A stretch of DNA of 64,000 nucleotides from positions 744,001 through 808,000 of the forward strand of contig NZ_JMIH01000014.1 of assembly GCF_000714815.1 (NCBI RefSeq), given 5' to 3'. Made by a program: the position numbers and the translations under genes. The stretch is from Anditalea andensis (lineage in GTDB: Bacteria; Bacteroidota; Bacteroidia; Cytophagales; Cyclobacteriaceae). Each line of letters begins with the position of its first letter. The first letter of the stretch is position 1. This document shows positions 46,478 through 55,816 of the stretch, piece by piece. The notes beneath the pieces were generated by a model. That model made no database searches. It worked only from the letters and a program-made list of their open reading frames with translations, and was not told the origin of the DNA.

Positions 46478-46820
46478 AATTAAATCCTATAATTGCACAT
46501 GGAAAGTGGCCCAGTGATTCCCGTAATGACTGGCCCAGCATACTCCGTAAACACTGGCCCACCATCGCCGTAATAGACATTACTTATGCTGAACTCCAAT
46601 AAGACTTTCCAGTGTTTGATCCATTTTATAAAAGGCTTTTGATAGAAATCGAATTAAAAAACAGGTATGGGTCCTGTATTTCTTCATATTGTTGAGTGAT
46701 CTTAACCAATTTCCGGATGTCTGCACTTTATATCTGAGTGGTCAGGGCTTACAGAATGTTGATTGTTAAGGGTTTAATAAAGGATTCACTATTCGCTTTA
46801 GAACGTTTTGCTGTAAAAAT

Positions 46821-48095
46821 CTATGGTTCAATGATTTCACATTGCGCTGATAAGCTTTCCATAAAATTTTTAAATTCACCTCTGTAATGACATTTTAAAA
46901 CTGCCAGTTTGAAATAAGTCTTAGCAAAAAAGGAAATAAGCAAATAGTCGTTGAAGTCCCCCAAAAGGTATATTTTTAACCAATTGTCTTTGGGCCTAAT
47001 AAAAAAGGCTAGGTTTGGATACTCGGGGGCTTGCAATTTCCCGTTGATCCTAAAAAGTAATTCTATTTGGTAATATTCTCCTTTATCAATTTTTCTAATA
47101 GCCAGTTGTGGTACTTCATTCTTAAATTCACATGGCTTCATCCAAGATCGGCTTGGTTTTCCCTTAACATTTACCATTCCCCAAGTATGAAAAAAATAAG
47201 TATGTTTTTGGGAAAGGATGAGTTCATATGCTTCATGCCATAGTTTAAAAAGTTGCTTTCCTTTATCAATAACGTCTTCCTTGAATTTAAACCTACACAG
47301 ACTTGTATTTTTTATCGGAGCCAATTCCCGCATTTTAAAGCAGATTTTAGAGAGCTCATTTTGTTTTTGACTCAAAGTTAAATTATCCATGTCGCTTTCA
47401 TCGTTATGGAAAGAAGTAAAAGATTTTATATTTTTCCTGTCTTTAGAAAGTATGCCATGGAAGGGTACTAAAAATGGATAATGATTGGAATGAAAAGACT
47501 CCAAATTAGTATCTGCCAGGCAAAATCCTACGGCATAGTCAGTATGGGGAAGGTCTTCTATAAAGATTTTGTTGTTAGTTTTAGCTATGGGTACTTTCCC
47601 GTCATTTTTTAAGTGAAGCAAAGGATCACCAGGCTTGTAGAAGGTGGGATATTTTGGCTTCAATTCTATATCTAACCCTCTCCTATCATTGATGATTTTC
47701 AAATATTTACTTCTTCCTGTATTAGAATCAAAAAAATCAGGCCAATAATATTCCTCAAAACAAACTTTCCTATCATATCTCATCCTATCCAGCAAAGTAA
47801 AATAGGCATACCGGCTTAGGTAGTTTTGATCTGTATCAAAATTACAGCTGACCAGCAGTTCCTTCTCAGTTACTTTTAAATAAACAAGCATTTTTGGTTC
47901 ATCCTGAAGCTTGACAGATAGGGTAAGTATTTCATTTCTAAAGTGTAATTTTTTTGTTTCAATACGATAATGAGAAAGAGGTTTCCTATATTTTGAATGG
48001 GCATTGAGGGTTTCTTCCAGAAGGCAAAATGTGCCTATTTCCAATGGCAGTCTATAATATGTTTTTGCTTCCAGCGGTTGTGTCTGATTTTCCAT
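46821..48095 (-). CDS. unknown protein of the accessory region (424 aa)
   Basis: The protein is long, soluble and without signal peptide or membrane helix. Landmarks are YYRLPLEIGTFCLLEET near the N-terminus, LSRYAYFTLLDRMRYDRKVCFEEYYWP and FFHTWGMVNVKGKPSRSWMKP. I do not recognise a family or a catalytic motif. It shares a strand with the 87-residue ORF 59 bases upstream, which may form an operon with it. The preceding 240 bases between the IS end and its stop contain no gene I can support. Confidence 0.6.
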   Translation of the reverse strand: MENQTQPLEAKTYYRLPLEIGTFCLLEETLNAHSKYRKPLSHYRIETKKLHFRNEILTLSVKLQDEPKMLVYLKVTEKELLVSCNFDTDQNYLSRYAYFTLLDRMRYDRKVCFEEYYWPDFFDSNTGRSKYLKIINDRRGLDIELKPKYPTFYKPGDPLLHLKNDGKVPIAKTNNKIFIEDLPHTDYAVGFCLADTNLESFHSNHYPFLVPFHGILSKDRKNIKSFTSFHNDESDMDNLTLSQKQNELSKICFKMRELAPIKNTSLCRFKFKEDVIDKGKQLFKLWHEAYELILSQKHTYFFHTWGMVNVKGKPSRSWMKPCEFKNEVPQLAIRKIDKGEYYQIELLFRINGKLQAPEYPNLAFFIRPKDNWLKIYLLGDFNDYLLISFFAKTYFKLAVLKCHYRGEFKNFMESLSAQCEIIEP

Positions 48096-48154
48096 GTTTT
48101 TTAGTATTTAAAGTTTAAGTCTTTATTCAGAAATCTTTACTGCTGCCAGTGCTT

Positions 48155-48418
48155 TTATTTTTTCCTATACATGGGTTCTACACAATGAAATAAAGCAGGA
48201 AACCTTTTCATATAGCGCTTATGCATCATTTTGGGATACAGAAAATGTTGCAGGGTATGTTTGCCAAAAGAAATGATCCTAATAGGTTGATATTTCCCAT
48301 CCAACTGCTGCAGCATGCTTTTGAAGTGATCTGCTGCAGCATGTCCGGATATTGAGCCTGAAACTTCCATAGGGGTAAATATTATATTTTTTAAATACCT
48401 ATCCACGGGATGGAACAT
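48155..48418 (-). CDS. small unknown protein upstream of the 424-residue protein
   Basis: The 87-residue ORF is rich in His, Lys and Met (HTLQHFLYPKMMHKRYMKRF) with no recognised domain. Its position 59 bases before the next gene on the same strand argues for a real gene, but it could also be a decayed fragment. Confidence 0.35.
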   Translation of the reverse strand: MFHPVDRYLKNIIFTPMEVSGSISGHAAADHFKSMLQQLDGKYQPIRIISFGKHTLQHFLYPKMMHKRYMKRFPALFHCVEPMYRKK

Positions 48419-48683
48419 CGATCAAGTTATGCGCTTGAATTGTGAGTAGGAATTTTAACTTAGGCCCATGAATCAGGTGGTTTATTGTTGAAGCAAATTC
48501 ATAATTTTCGCCGGGATGAACTATTCCATATTTGGATATTCTAGGCAATGAAGGGAATAAATTATTCTTGCTGATTTACATTCCATTTCCCGGTGCTAGG
48601 GGAAATTGAGCAACAGAAAATCATTCTATTTGCCAATAATTTGGGGATAAATGGTTAATTTGCCTTATACAATATATTAGACT

Positions 48684-49094
48684 ATGAACGAAAAAATCCA
48701 TCACGGCAGAAATATCAAACGCTTTAGGGAAATGATGGGGATCAAGCAGGAAGTTCTGGCTTTCGAGCTTGGTGAAGACTGGTCCCAAAAGAAAATCAGC
48801 CTACTTGAGCAAAAAGAAGAAATTGAGGATGAAATATTAAATCAGGTGGCGGAGATTTTAAAAGTGCCTGCTGAGGCGATTAAAAATTTTAATGAAGAAA
48901 AAGTTGTAAATATTATTTCCAATTCATTTACTTCTCACGATAATGCAACAGGCTTAATTTACAATCACAATCCAACTTTCAATCCCATTGATAAGTTGAT
49001 TGAATCATTGGAAGATAACAAAAAGCTTTATGAGCGATTGCTGGAATCCGAAAAGGAGAAAGTAGAACTTTTGAAAAAGATGTTAGACAAATAA
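48684..49094 (+). CDS. XRE-type helix-turn-helix regulator
   Basis: The 136-residue protein has an XRE DNA-binding domain at about residues 7-65 (GRNIKRFREMMGIKQEVLAFELG as first helices; the second helix of the motif is WSQKKISLLEQK) and a C-terminal helix-rich part with a coiled-coil-like end (EKEKVELLKKMLDK) that may mediate dimers. Such regulators are common in Bacteroidota accessory regions. It diverges from the unknown gene pair to its left and may control it. Confidence 0.8.
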   Translation: MNEKIHHGRNIKRFREMMGIKQEVLAFELGEDWSQKKISLLEQKEEIEDEILNQVAEILKVPAEAIKNFNEEKVVNIISNSFTSHDNATGLIYNHNPTFNPIDKLIESLEDNKKLYERLLESEKEKVELLKKMLDK

Positions 49095-49320
49095 GCTTAA
49101 GGCATAGTTAGGATATGCTTCTGGTAGTCCCTTATTAAATAGCCCTTTCGTAAATATTAATTATGTAGATTTTCTAAATCAGAAAACCATTGCTTAACAA
49201 AAAAATATAAATACGGAATCAGTATGATTACAAAATTATGGATAATGAAGAATTTAAGGATGGATTCAATAACTCAAATAACCACATTCATAAAACACAC
49301 TTTTTGAAAACTGGCCTTAA

Positions 49321-49524
49321 ATTATTCCAGCATCCTCGGAGGTATGCCTCCCTATTATCGGGAAAAGGGGGCTAATTCATGAAATTGTTGCTTATGTTAG
49401 TAAGAATAATTTTGGTTCTGATAAAATAGCAAAACAATTTATGACCTTTGACAATGAATTTTATTCGGAAAAAGATAAATGGATAGAATTTGTTTATCGC
49501 CAAAAGAGAGATAACTGGCTATAA
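49321..49524 (+). pseudogene. gene remnant, unknown
   Basis: A 68-codon open frame ends with IHEIVAYVSKNN, DKIAKQFMTFDNEFY and KWIEFVYRQKRDNWL before a normal TAA. It has protein-like composition but no start codon near its left end and stop codons in the same frame just upstream, so it looks like the tail of a lost gene. Confidence 0.3.
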
Positions 49525-49588
49525 TACGAGGCTAAAAATACTGACGATTTTGCCGTTAATTGTAATTTTATTTCTTTTTGTTAGCTTT

Positions 49589-49648
49589 ATCCAACGCTGA
49601 AATTTTGGGCTTTTAATCCGCCACAGTTTTTTAGCCCAACCGTTAGGC
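49589..49648 (+). other. attC-like hairpin upstream of the hydrolase gene
   Basis: ATCCAAC (49589-49595, fits RYYYAAC) and GTTAGGC (49642-49648, fits GTTRRRY) enclose a perfect inner inverted repeat TTGGGCT/AGCCCAA (49605-49611 and 49633-49639). The 60-base arrangement resembles an integron attC site with R and L boxes, but one candidate without an integrase or second site is weak evidence. Confidence 0.3.
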
Positions 49649-49678
49649 GCAACATGAACTTATAAGATCCCTAAAATT

Positions 49679-51151
49679 ATGAAAGGTAGATATTTTTTAT
49701 ATGCAATCATTTTTATCGGGATAACTATTTCAATGGAATTATGGACTATTTTTGTTCATATAAAATATGGTAGTGGAGCTATCACGATGCCAACACACCT
49801 GAATTGGCTACTATTAAAATTTTCTGTTTTTCTAATAACCAATTACTTCATTCTGTATCATTTTTACCGCCGAAGATACTGGATTAGTCTATGGGCAGGC
49901 TTGTTATATGCACTGTCCATTTCCTTTCATACGATGATGACCTATTTGAGATTGTCAGAAATAATTCAAATTAATGGGTATGTGAATTTTGTTTTATTTT
50001 CCACTTACAGTATTGTTATCATAGAGATTTTATTTGCCATCAGTCTTATTTTCTCTAAGACTGGAAAAAATATCTGGCTGAAAACGTTGGGCATTTGCCT
50101 GGTTATCCTTAGTATTCTTACCGGATTATTTTTTTATATATTTATCAATGATACAACTATACAAGGGTTAGATTTGGAAGAAATACTACAAGGAATTAGT
50201 ATATGTAAAAGCTTAGTTCCTGTATTTTATATAATTTATTTTTACAAAGAATTTAACTTTACCACTGCTAAGGGTGATAGCCTCTCTATCCCAAAAAGTG
50301 CCTCTCTGTATTTAGGTTCCTTGTGTCTTGGAGCCATTGTTTTTGCTATCTTCTTGGGAATGAAATGGATTAATTTAAGTTATGCTGCTGAAACATGGTC
50401 TGGTGAACAGGCGCAAATTTTCATGCCAAAAACTTTTATTGATAAGGATGAAAAGTCTTTGAATTATCGATTGTTGGAACCTGTTGATTTTGACTCCCTA
50501 CAGAGATATCCATTGGTGATATGTCTTCATGGATCCGGCGGGGAAGGATCTGACAATCTTAAACAATTTGCCGCAACATGGTCCGCAAACTACTTATCCA
50601 AACCAGAAATTAGGATAAAACATCCTTCTTATGTTTTTGTTCCACAATGTCCTGTAGGCTACAATTGGGGAGGAATTGAAGGTTTTCCCAATATTGAAAC
50701 CTTGGTTTTCGAAACCATATCCTCACTAACGGCAGAATATAACATAGATAAAAACAGGGTATATATAGTAGGGTATTCTATGGGAGGGTATGGAACCTGG
50801 AATTTTGTAGGTAAACATCCTGGTTTTTTTGCCGCGGCTGTTCCTATTGCAGGGGCAGGGAATCCTTCCATAACCCCTAACCTGATAGATACACCAATTT
50901 GGGCATTTCATGGAAGTGGTGATCAATTGGTGCCGGTAGAAGGTTCCCACAGTATGATTAAGGCCCTTTTAGATGCAGGCGGAAGCCCCCGTTATTCAGA
51001 ATTCCCGGAAAAAGGTCATAATATAATAGCAGAACTGGAGGAAAATGCTCCCGAATTATTTGACTGGCTTTTTGATCAAAAGATTCATGGGGATAATGGG
51101 ATGGATACGCTGACTTTAATGAAAAGCACTACCTTTCCATTCACCTACTGA
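49679..51151 (+). CDS. membrane protein fused to an alpha/beta hydrolase
   Basis: The 490-residue protein has about seven hydrophobic segments in the first 230 residues, then an alpha/beta hydrolase domain with LVICLHGSGGEG (oxyanion region), nucleophile S367 in GYSMGGYG, D415 in GSGDQLVPVE and H447 in EKGHNI. The catalytic domain resembles prolyl-oligopeptidase/esterase family members found in Bacteroidota, but these are usually secreted, not membrane-fused. The membrane part has no named family I can recognise. The ATG follows an attC-like hairpin by 30 bases. Confidence 0.7.
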   Translation: MKGRYFLYAIIFIGITISMELWTIFVHIKYGSGAITMPTHLNWLLLKFSVFLITNYFILYHFYRRRYWISLWAGLLYALSISFHTMMTYLRLSEIIQINGYVNFVLFSTYSIVIIEILFAISLIFSKTGKNIWLKTLGICLVILSILTGLFFYIFINDTTIQGLDLEEILQGISICKSLVPVFYIIYFYKEFNFTTAKGDSLSIPKSASLYLGSLCLGAIVFAIFLGMKWINLSYAAETWSGEQAQIFMPKTFIDKDEKSLNYRLLEPVDFDSLQRYPLVICLHGSGGEGSDNLKQFAATWSANYLSKPEIRIKHPSYVFVPQCPVGYNWGGIEGFPNIETLVFETISSLTAEYNIDKNRVYIVGYSMGGYGTWNFVGKHPGFFAAAVPIAGAGNPSITPNLIDTPIWAFHGSGDQLVPVEGSHSMIKALLDAGGSPRYSEFPEKGHNIIAELEENAPELFDWLFDQKIHGDNGMDTLTLMKSTTFPFTY

Positions 51152-51411
51152 GGATTGAATTATTACGTTCCAGATATATTTCCATTTAAATATTCGTAAA
51201 TAACATCAATAATTTGTTTTCAGGATTCTGTTATTGTCATTTTTGACTTTTTTAGCAGACCTACTTAATGTCATAGTATTAGTTATACGTAGCAAGATGG
51301 TGAGTCGGAAATTCCGACTCACCAAAATCAAACAAATTACTAATCTCGCCCTTTACTTCATATCGAAAACTTTTTTTCTGGTCAATATCCTAAAATGAAG
51401 AAAAATAAATA

Positions 51412-52143
51412 TTAGATGTCCACCATCGTAAGATAGTAGCGTGTATGTCTAAGTTTTCCAGTCTTTTTTAGTGCTCCTAAGGAGACCATTTCCGCTAGAT
51501 CTCTTGTTGTAGTAGCAGGAGAAGTTTTGCTTATGCGAATGTAGTTCTTGGCACTCAGCCCCCCTTTGAACCCTTCTGGTCCTTCTAGAAACAAACGTAG
51601 GACTACCTTAGACTGCCTTTCATTTAACTTATTGCGGAAGTCCTCAAAGTATCGAGCTTTTTGCACTATAAATTGAATCAATTTCTGCACATGGATTTGG
51701 GCTTCCAATACCTTTTCAGAAAAATATACTAACCACAATGTAACCTCTAAAGAGCCATTTGCACGCTCCAATGCTTGATAATATGCCTTTTTATTTCTCT
51801 TTATGGTACTATACAGAGAAGTTATCAAGGAATGTTTGGCTCCCATAGCCAAGGCCTTTTCTGCAATGGCACGTCCGATTCTTCCATTTCCGTCTTCAAA
51901 AAGGTGAATTAATTCAAAATATAGGTGTGCCAACCCTGAATGAACTAAAGTAGGTATGCCTTCGCTGTATGCTAGATTGAACCAAAGGAGATAATTTTCC
52001 ATCTCTTTTGGCACTCTGGGAGATGGTGGAGCCTCATAGAAACCTTGGGGCAAATCTAACCTCCCAGATACAATCTGCATCGAATCTTCATGAACTCGGT
52101 AGCCTCCAACAATTTCCAAATCAATTCTTCCATTCATGATCAT
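51412..52143 (-). pseudogene. 5'-truncated Fic-family gene
   Basis: The 243-residue remainder contains the Fic motif HLFEDGNGRIGR (H80; standard HPFxDGNGRxGR, with Leu for Pro) and a C-terminal winged-helix segment (LSAKNYIRISKTSPATTTRDLAEM), typical of Fic proteins with a DNA-binding-like tail. Intact homologues have another 100-130 residues before GYRVHEDSMQIVSGRLD, including the N-terminal alpha region. The first codons (MIMNGRI) match the middle of such proteins, and upstream DNA to 52314 does not continue the frame before the IS21 remnant begins. The catalytic core may still be made, but the gene is not complete. Confidence 0.75.
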
Positions 52144-52314
52144 CTGATACTAGGTGAAAAGACGCTCTTTTTCAAGGGGTTAACTGTAACTTTTAGAGAT
52201 CCACCATCATTCGGGAAGCACCAGTTTCCTTGGGACCTGATCGTCTTCCATCAATTTGTAATCCTAGTTGTCCGCGTATGGATGACTGAACGGAATTTCT
52301 GTCCAATAATTCCC

Positions 52315-53208
52315 CTTCAGGTTGTCGGGAACAAGTGCCTTGGGGGCACCGCCAAAATAGTGTAGCGCGTTTTCGCTTGAGGCAATAAAATCATCTTTTT
52401 TCTGCGATTCTACGGCTTCAACAAAGGAATACTGGCTGTATCCCAGGGTTGCCACATACACCTCTGCCTCAGTTATCTCTCCTGTAAGGGCATCCACAAT
52501 AGGGATTTTGTCACCTGTAAAGTCAATGAAAAGCTTGTCTCCCGGGAGATGCTCCATCCTCATGCTTACAGCCCTGCCTATTCGCCATTGCCTGAAGCTC
52601 TCACAGAACTGGGAGTAACTGTAGCCGTCGGGATGCTTCTGCCTGTATTCGCCCCACAGAAACCAGCGGTTGACCCCGGTTCTCCTGAGCTCCTCCTCCA
52701 TATAGGGAAAAAAGTCCTCGAGGTCCACGTATCTTTGTTCCGAAGTATGGCCTGGATCGGCAAGCAGGGCGTCAAGATCTTCATCACCCATATCGAGTAG
52801 ATCGCCATAACCCATCCCTTTGGACTCAATAAGCTGAAGATATTTTTTGACTGTGTTGCGGGCAATCCCCACGGTCTTGGAAATTGTCTGCAATGCCATA
52901 CCGTTGTCACGGTGGCGGATTATCTGTTTTAGTTTACTCATGGTTATCGTTTTTCCGGCCATACTTTACGGTTTAAATACACCGTAAAGCAAACGATAAC
53001 TGAAAGAAATTCCGTGGTCAATACTGGCATTCTGACTATCTTGACCACTCATCTGGGGTGGTCAGCATTGCCGGAATGTCAGTGGTCAAGATCACCGGAA
53101 AACAACCAGTGGATTAATGAGAAATCCCCATTAAGGGATGGTCAACATCGTCGGAAAAAAGTGGTCAGCATCAACGGAACAGGTGGTCAAGATGGATCGG
53201 AATATACA
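52315..53208 (-). mobile_element. remnant of an IS21-family element
   Basis: An istA-like frame (52315-52962, minus strand) has the helix-turn-helix and two of the DDE residues (D148 in LFIDFTG, D213 in VPDNLK) but stops being homologous right after PDNLK, so the Glu-containing part and istB are gone. To its right, up to an end-like TATACA at 53202-53208, several GGTCAAGAT, GGTCAGCAT and CGGAA repeats occur, the usual multiple end repeats of IS21 elements. It differs from the complete element at 43997. Confidence 0.75.
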
Positions 53209-53318
53209 ATAACGAATGAGTCCAATCAAAAGCGAAATATACACCATCAAAAAACATTTAGTTCAATTCATTATAGATATTTAAACTCATTTTCTCAATT
53301 TACTTTGTTCTGTTTATC

Positions 53319-54608
53319 TCAAATCAAATCCAACCCCAACTCCTTCAAAAATTCATTGTGCATGTCAGTACTTTCTTTGATGGTTTTATTGATAGATATC
53401 AATTTAGCATTTACTTCTTTGAGATCGATTTGGACCTCATCTTCAGAAGTGCTTACATAGCGTGAAATGTTGAGGTTATAGCCATTCTTTTCGATTTCTT
53501 CCATCGACACTTTACGGGAATAGCGGTCTTTCTCCGTTCTGTATTGGTAGGTGCTTATAATTTCATCTAAATGACCTTGACTAATGCTATTCTGTCTTTT
53601 GCCTTTTTCAAATTGTTCGCTGGCATTGATAAACAGTACATCATCTTGCTTCTTACACTTTTTTAAAACCAATATACAAACAGGTATACCAGTACTGTAA
53701 AAAAGATTGGATGGCAATCCAATGACTGTATCAATATGATTATCCTTTAAAAGTTTGGTTCGGATTCTTTCTTCTGCTCCTCCACGGAATAACACACCAT
53801 GTGGCAAGATGATAGCCATTGTACCTTCTTTGGATAAAAAATGAAATCCATGTAAAAGAAATGCAAAGTCTGCTGCTGATTTTGGAGCTAGGCCATAACT
53901 TTTAAATCTAAAATCTTCTGCTAAGGTGTCGTTAGGTTCCCAACGTAAACTAAATGGGGGATTGGCTACAATTCCATCAAATTCAAGCTTCTTACTGGGA
54001 TTAAGTTGATTTAATTCATCCCATTGATTAAGCAAGGTATCACCGTGAAAAATCTCAAACTCGGAATCTTTCATTCCATGTAAGAGCATATTCATACGGG
54101 CAAGGTTATAGGTGGTAATGTTCTTTTCCTGACCGTAAATTTTACTTACACTGCCTCCGTTTTCTTTTATTCTTGTTCTTACGTTTAGCAATAATGATCC
54201 AGATCCACAGGCGAAATCCAATATTCTATCAAGCCTCTTCTTCTTACCTGTAGCAGGGTCTTGACTATCTAAAGTTACTATTTCAGAGAGGATGGTGGAT
54301 ATCTGCTGTGGGGTATAAAATTCCCCAGCCTTCTTTCCTGATCCTGCGGCAAATTGACCTATTAAATATTCGTATGCATCGCCAAGGGTATCTGAATCAG
54401 TAGAAAAATCCGCTATTCCTTCAGAAATTTTCTGAATGATGATACAGAGCTTTTTATTTCGTTCTGTACTGGTTTTTCCAAGTTTTTCAGAATTTAGATT
54501 GATTTCTGAAAATAGCCCTTGGAAAGAATTAGCGAATGCTTTATGGGGATTCAAAGCTTTATCAGACCAAACAAAGTATTGATCTTGTGATAAAAATGTT
54601 TTCTGAAT
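53319..54608 (-). pseudogene. hsdM: 5'-truncated type I restriction-modification methyltransferase gene (hsdM)
   Basis: The frame is open from a stop at 54609-54611 and has no ATG at the left border of homology; the first usable start is a TTG at 54552. About 110-120 residues of the usual HsdM N-terminus are absent. The remainder is well conserved: LGDAYEYLIGQFAAGSGKKAGEFYTPQQ, motif I DFACGSGSLL and the adenine methyltransferase motif NPPF, with a normal C-terminus. No hsdS or hsdR lies next to it; its 3' side faces the IS21 remnant. It is the leftover of a type I system. Confidence 0.8.
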
Positions 54609-54821
54609 TTAACTTAAGTTAACGATTAAAAAATCTACTACAAATAAATTTGTCTTTCGATATAAGATTAGTGGAATTCTTAAGTTTCAGGATCTATTGT
54701 CGGATGCAAAGTCTAAAGTAATACATTGATTTGGTTTCACTTTTACCAATACAAATTGACCAAAAAGCTTCATTTCCCATCAATTAAATGCAAACGAGTT
54801 TTTCCTATTTAACCAAAGAAT

Positions 54822-55742
54822 ATGATTAGAATACTAATTGCGACCACATTATTATTTGTAATGATAAGTTGTGAAACTACTACTAAACGTACAGATTTAT
54901 TGTTAAAAGAAATAGAGCGAATAGTTTCAGACAAGGACGCAATTGTGGGAGTTTCAATTATTGCCAATAATGGAAAAGATCTTGTTTCTCTAAATGGAGA
55001 TAAGCATTTCCCCATGCAAAGTGTTTTTAAATTTCACATTGCCCTTGCCGTATTGTCTGAGATAGATAAAGGAAAACTTTCGTTGAACCAAGAAATTGTA
55101 TTAAGTAAAGAGGATCTTTTACCTAAAGATTTTTGGAGTCCACTTAGAGACGAAAATCCAGATGGTGGAAGTTTTACAATAGCCAAGTTAATTCAATATT
55201 CTATTTCACAAAGTGATAATACGGCTTGTGATGTGTTAATAAGGGTTATTGGTATTCCTTATACAGTTGAAGAATATATAAAAAAGAATGGTATTCAAGA
55301 TATTGGAATAACTTTCAACGAGGAAGATATGCAAACAAAGTGGGAAAATATGTTCCAAAATTGGACGACCCCTAAAGCTGCAAGCATGACACTTAAAAGG
55401 TTTTATGACAATGACAGCAACTTACTAACCAAGGAAAGTTATGACTTTATTTGGGACGTAATGAAGGATACTACAACTGGAAAAAACAGGATAAAAGGAC
55501 AATTGCCTGAAGAAACAATTGTAGCGCACAAGACAGGTTGGTCAGGTACAAATAAAGAAACAGGAATCACTGCTGCTGTGAACAATATCGGAATTGTTTT
55601 TTTTCCCAGTGGAGCGCATTTTATCCTCTCTGTGTTTGTAACGGAATCAAAGGAGAATTTTGAAACCAACGAGAAAATCATATCGGAAATTGCAAAAGCA
55701 ACTTATGACTTTTACAATACTACGACAATAAAGAAAAACTAA
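54822..55742 (+). CDS. class A beta-lactamase, probable subclass A2
   Basis: The 306-residue protein has the class A motifs in order: S67-x-x-K70 (SVFK), S131-D132-N133, Glu in FNEEDM (E167/E168, the Glu166 position) and K237-T238-G239. A lipoprotein-like signal (ATTLLFVMISC) puts it in the periplasm. The sequence style (QSDNTACDVLI, KTGWSGTNKETG) is that of subclass A2 enzymes of Bacteroidota (CfxA/CepA/PER-like group), which hydrolyse penicillins and often cephalosporins. All key residues are present, so it should be active. It lies in accessory DNA 213 bases from a broken hsdM. Confidence 0.9.
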   Translation: MIRILIATTLLFVMISCETTTKRTDLLLKEIERIVSDKDAIVGVSIIANNGKDLVSLNGDKHFPMQSVFKFHIALAVLSEIDKGKLSLNQEIVLSKEDLLPKDFWSPLRDENPDGGSFTIAKLIQYSISQSDNTACDVLIRVIGIPYTVEEYIKKNGIQDIGITFNEEDMQTKWENMFQNWTTPKAASMTLKRFYDNDSNLLTKESYDFIWDVMKDTTTGKNRIKGQLPEETIVAHKTGWSGTNKETGITAAVNNIGIVFFPSGAHFILSVFVTESKENFETNEKIISEIAKATYDFYNTTTIKKN

Positions 55743-55816
55743 CATCAGACTTGTGGGTCACTGCTTGAAGATCGACTGTCCTCTAAATTGGACTGATGAT
55801 AAAAAGGAAATAAGCT

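Larger units (their letters stand above)
43997..46579 (+). mobile_element. IS21-family insertion sequence, apparently complete
   Basis: The element carries istA and istB between inverted ends: TGTCTAAAACGGAC at 43997 and the complement TGTCTATTACGG ending at 46579. Internal end repeats typical of IS21 are present on both sides (GGGCCAGTGTTTACG near 44017 and its complement near 46545; GGGCCACTTTCC near 44100 and its complement at 46501). The element is 2.58 kb, a usual IS21 size. No target duplication is seen: the bases outside the ends (GAAGGT and TTACTT) differ. Confidence 0.85.

Noticed and set aside
49095-49320. Short frame beginning with ATG at 49239 (MDNEEFKDG...)
   Set aside because: It ends after about 45 codons with atypical sequence and probably belongs to decayed DNA.
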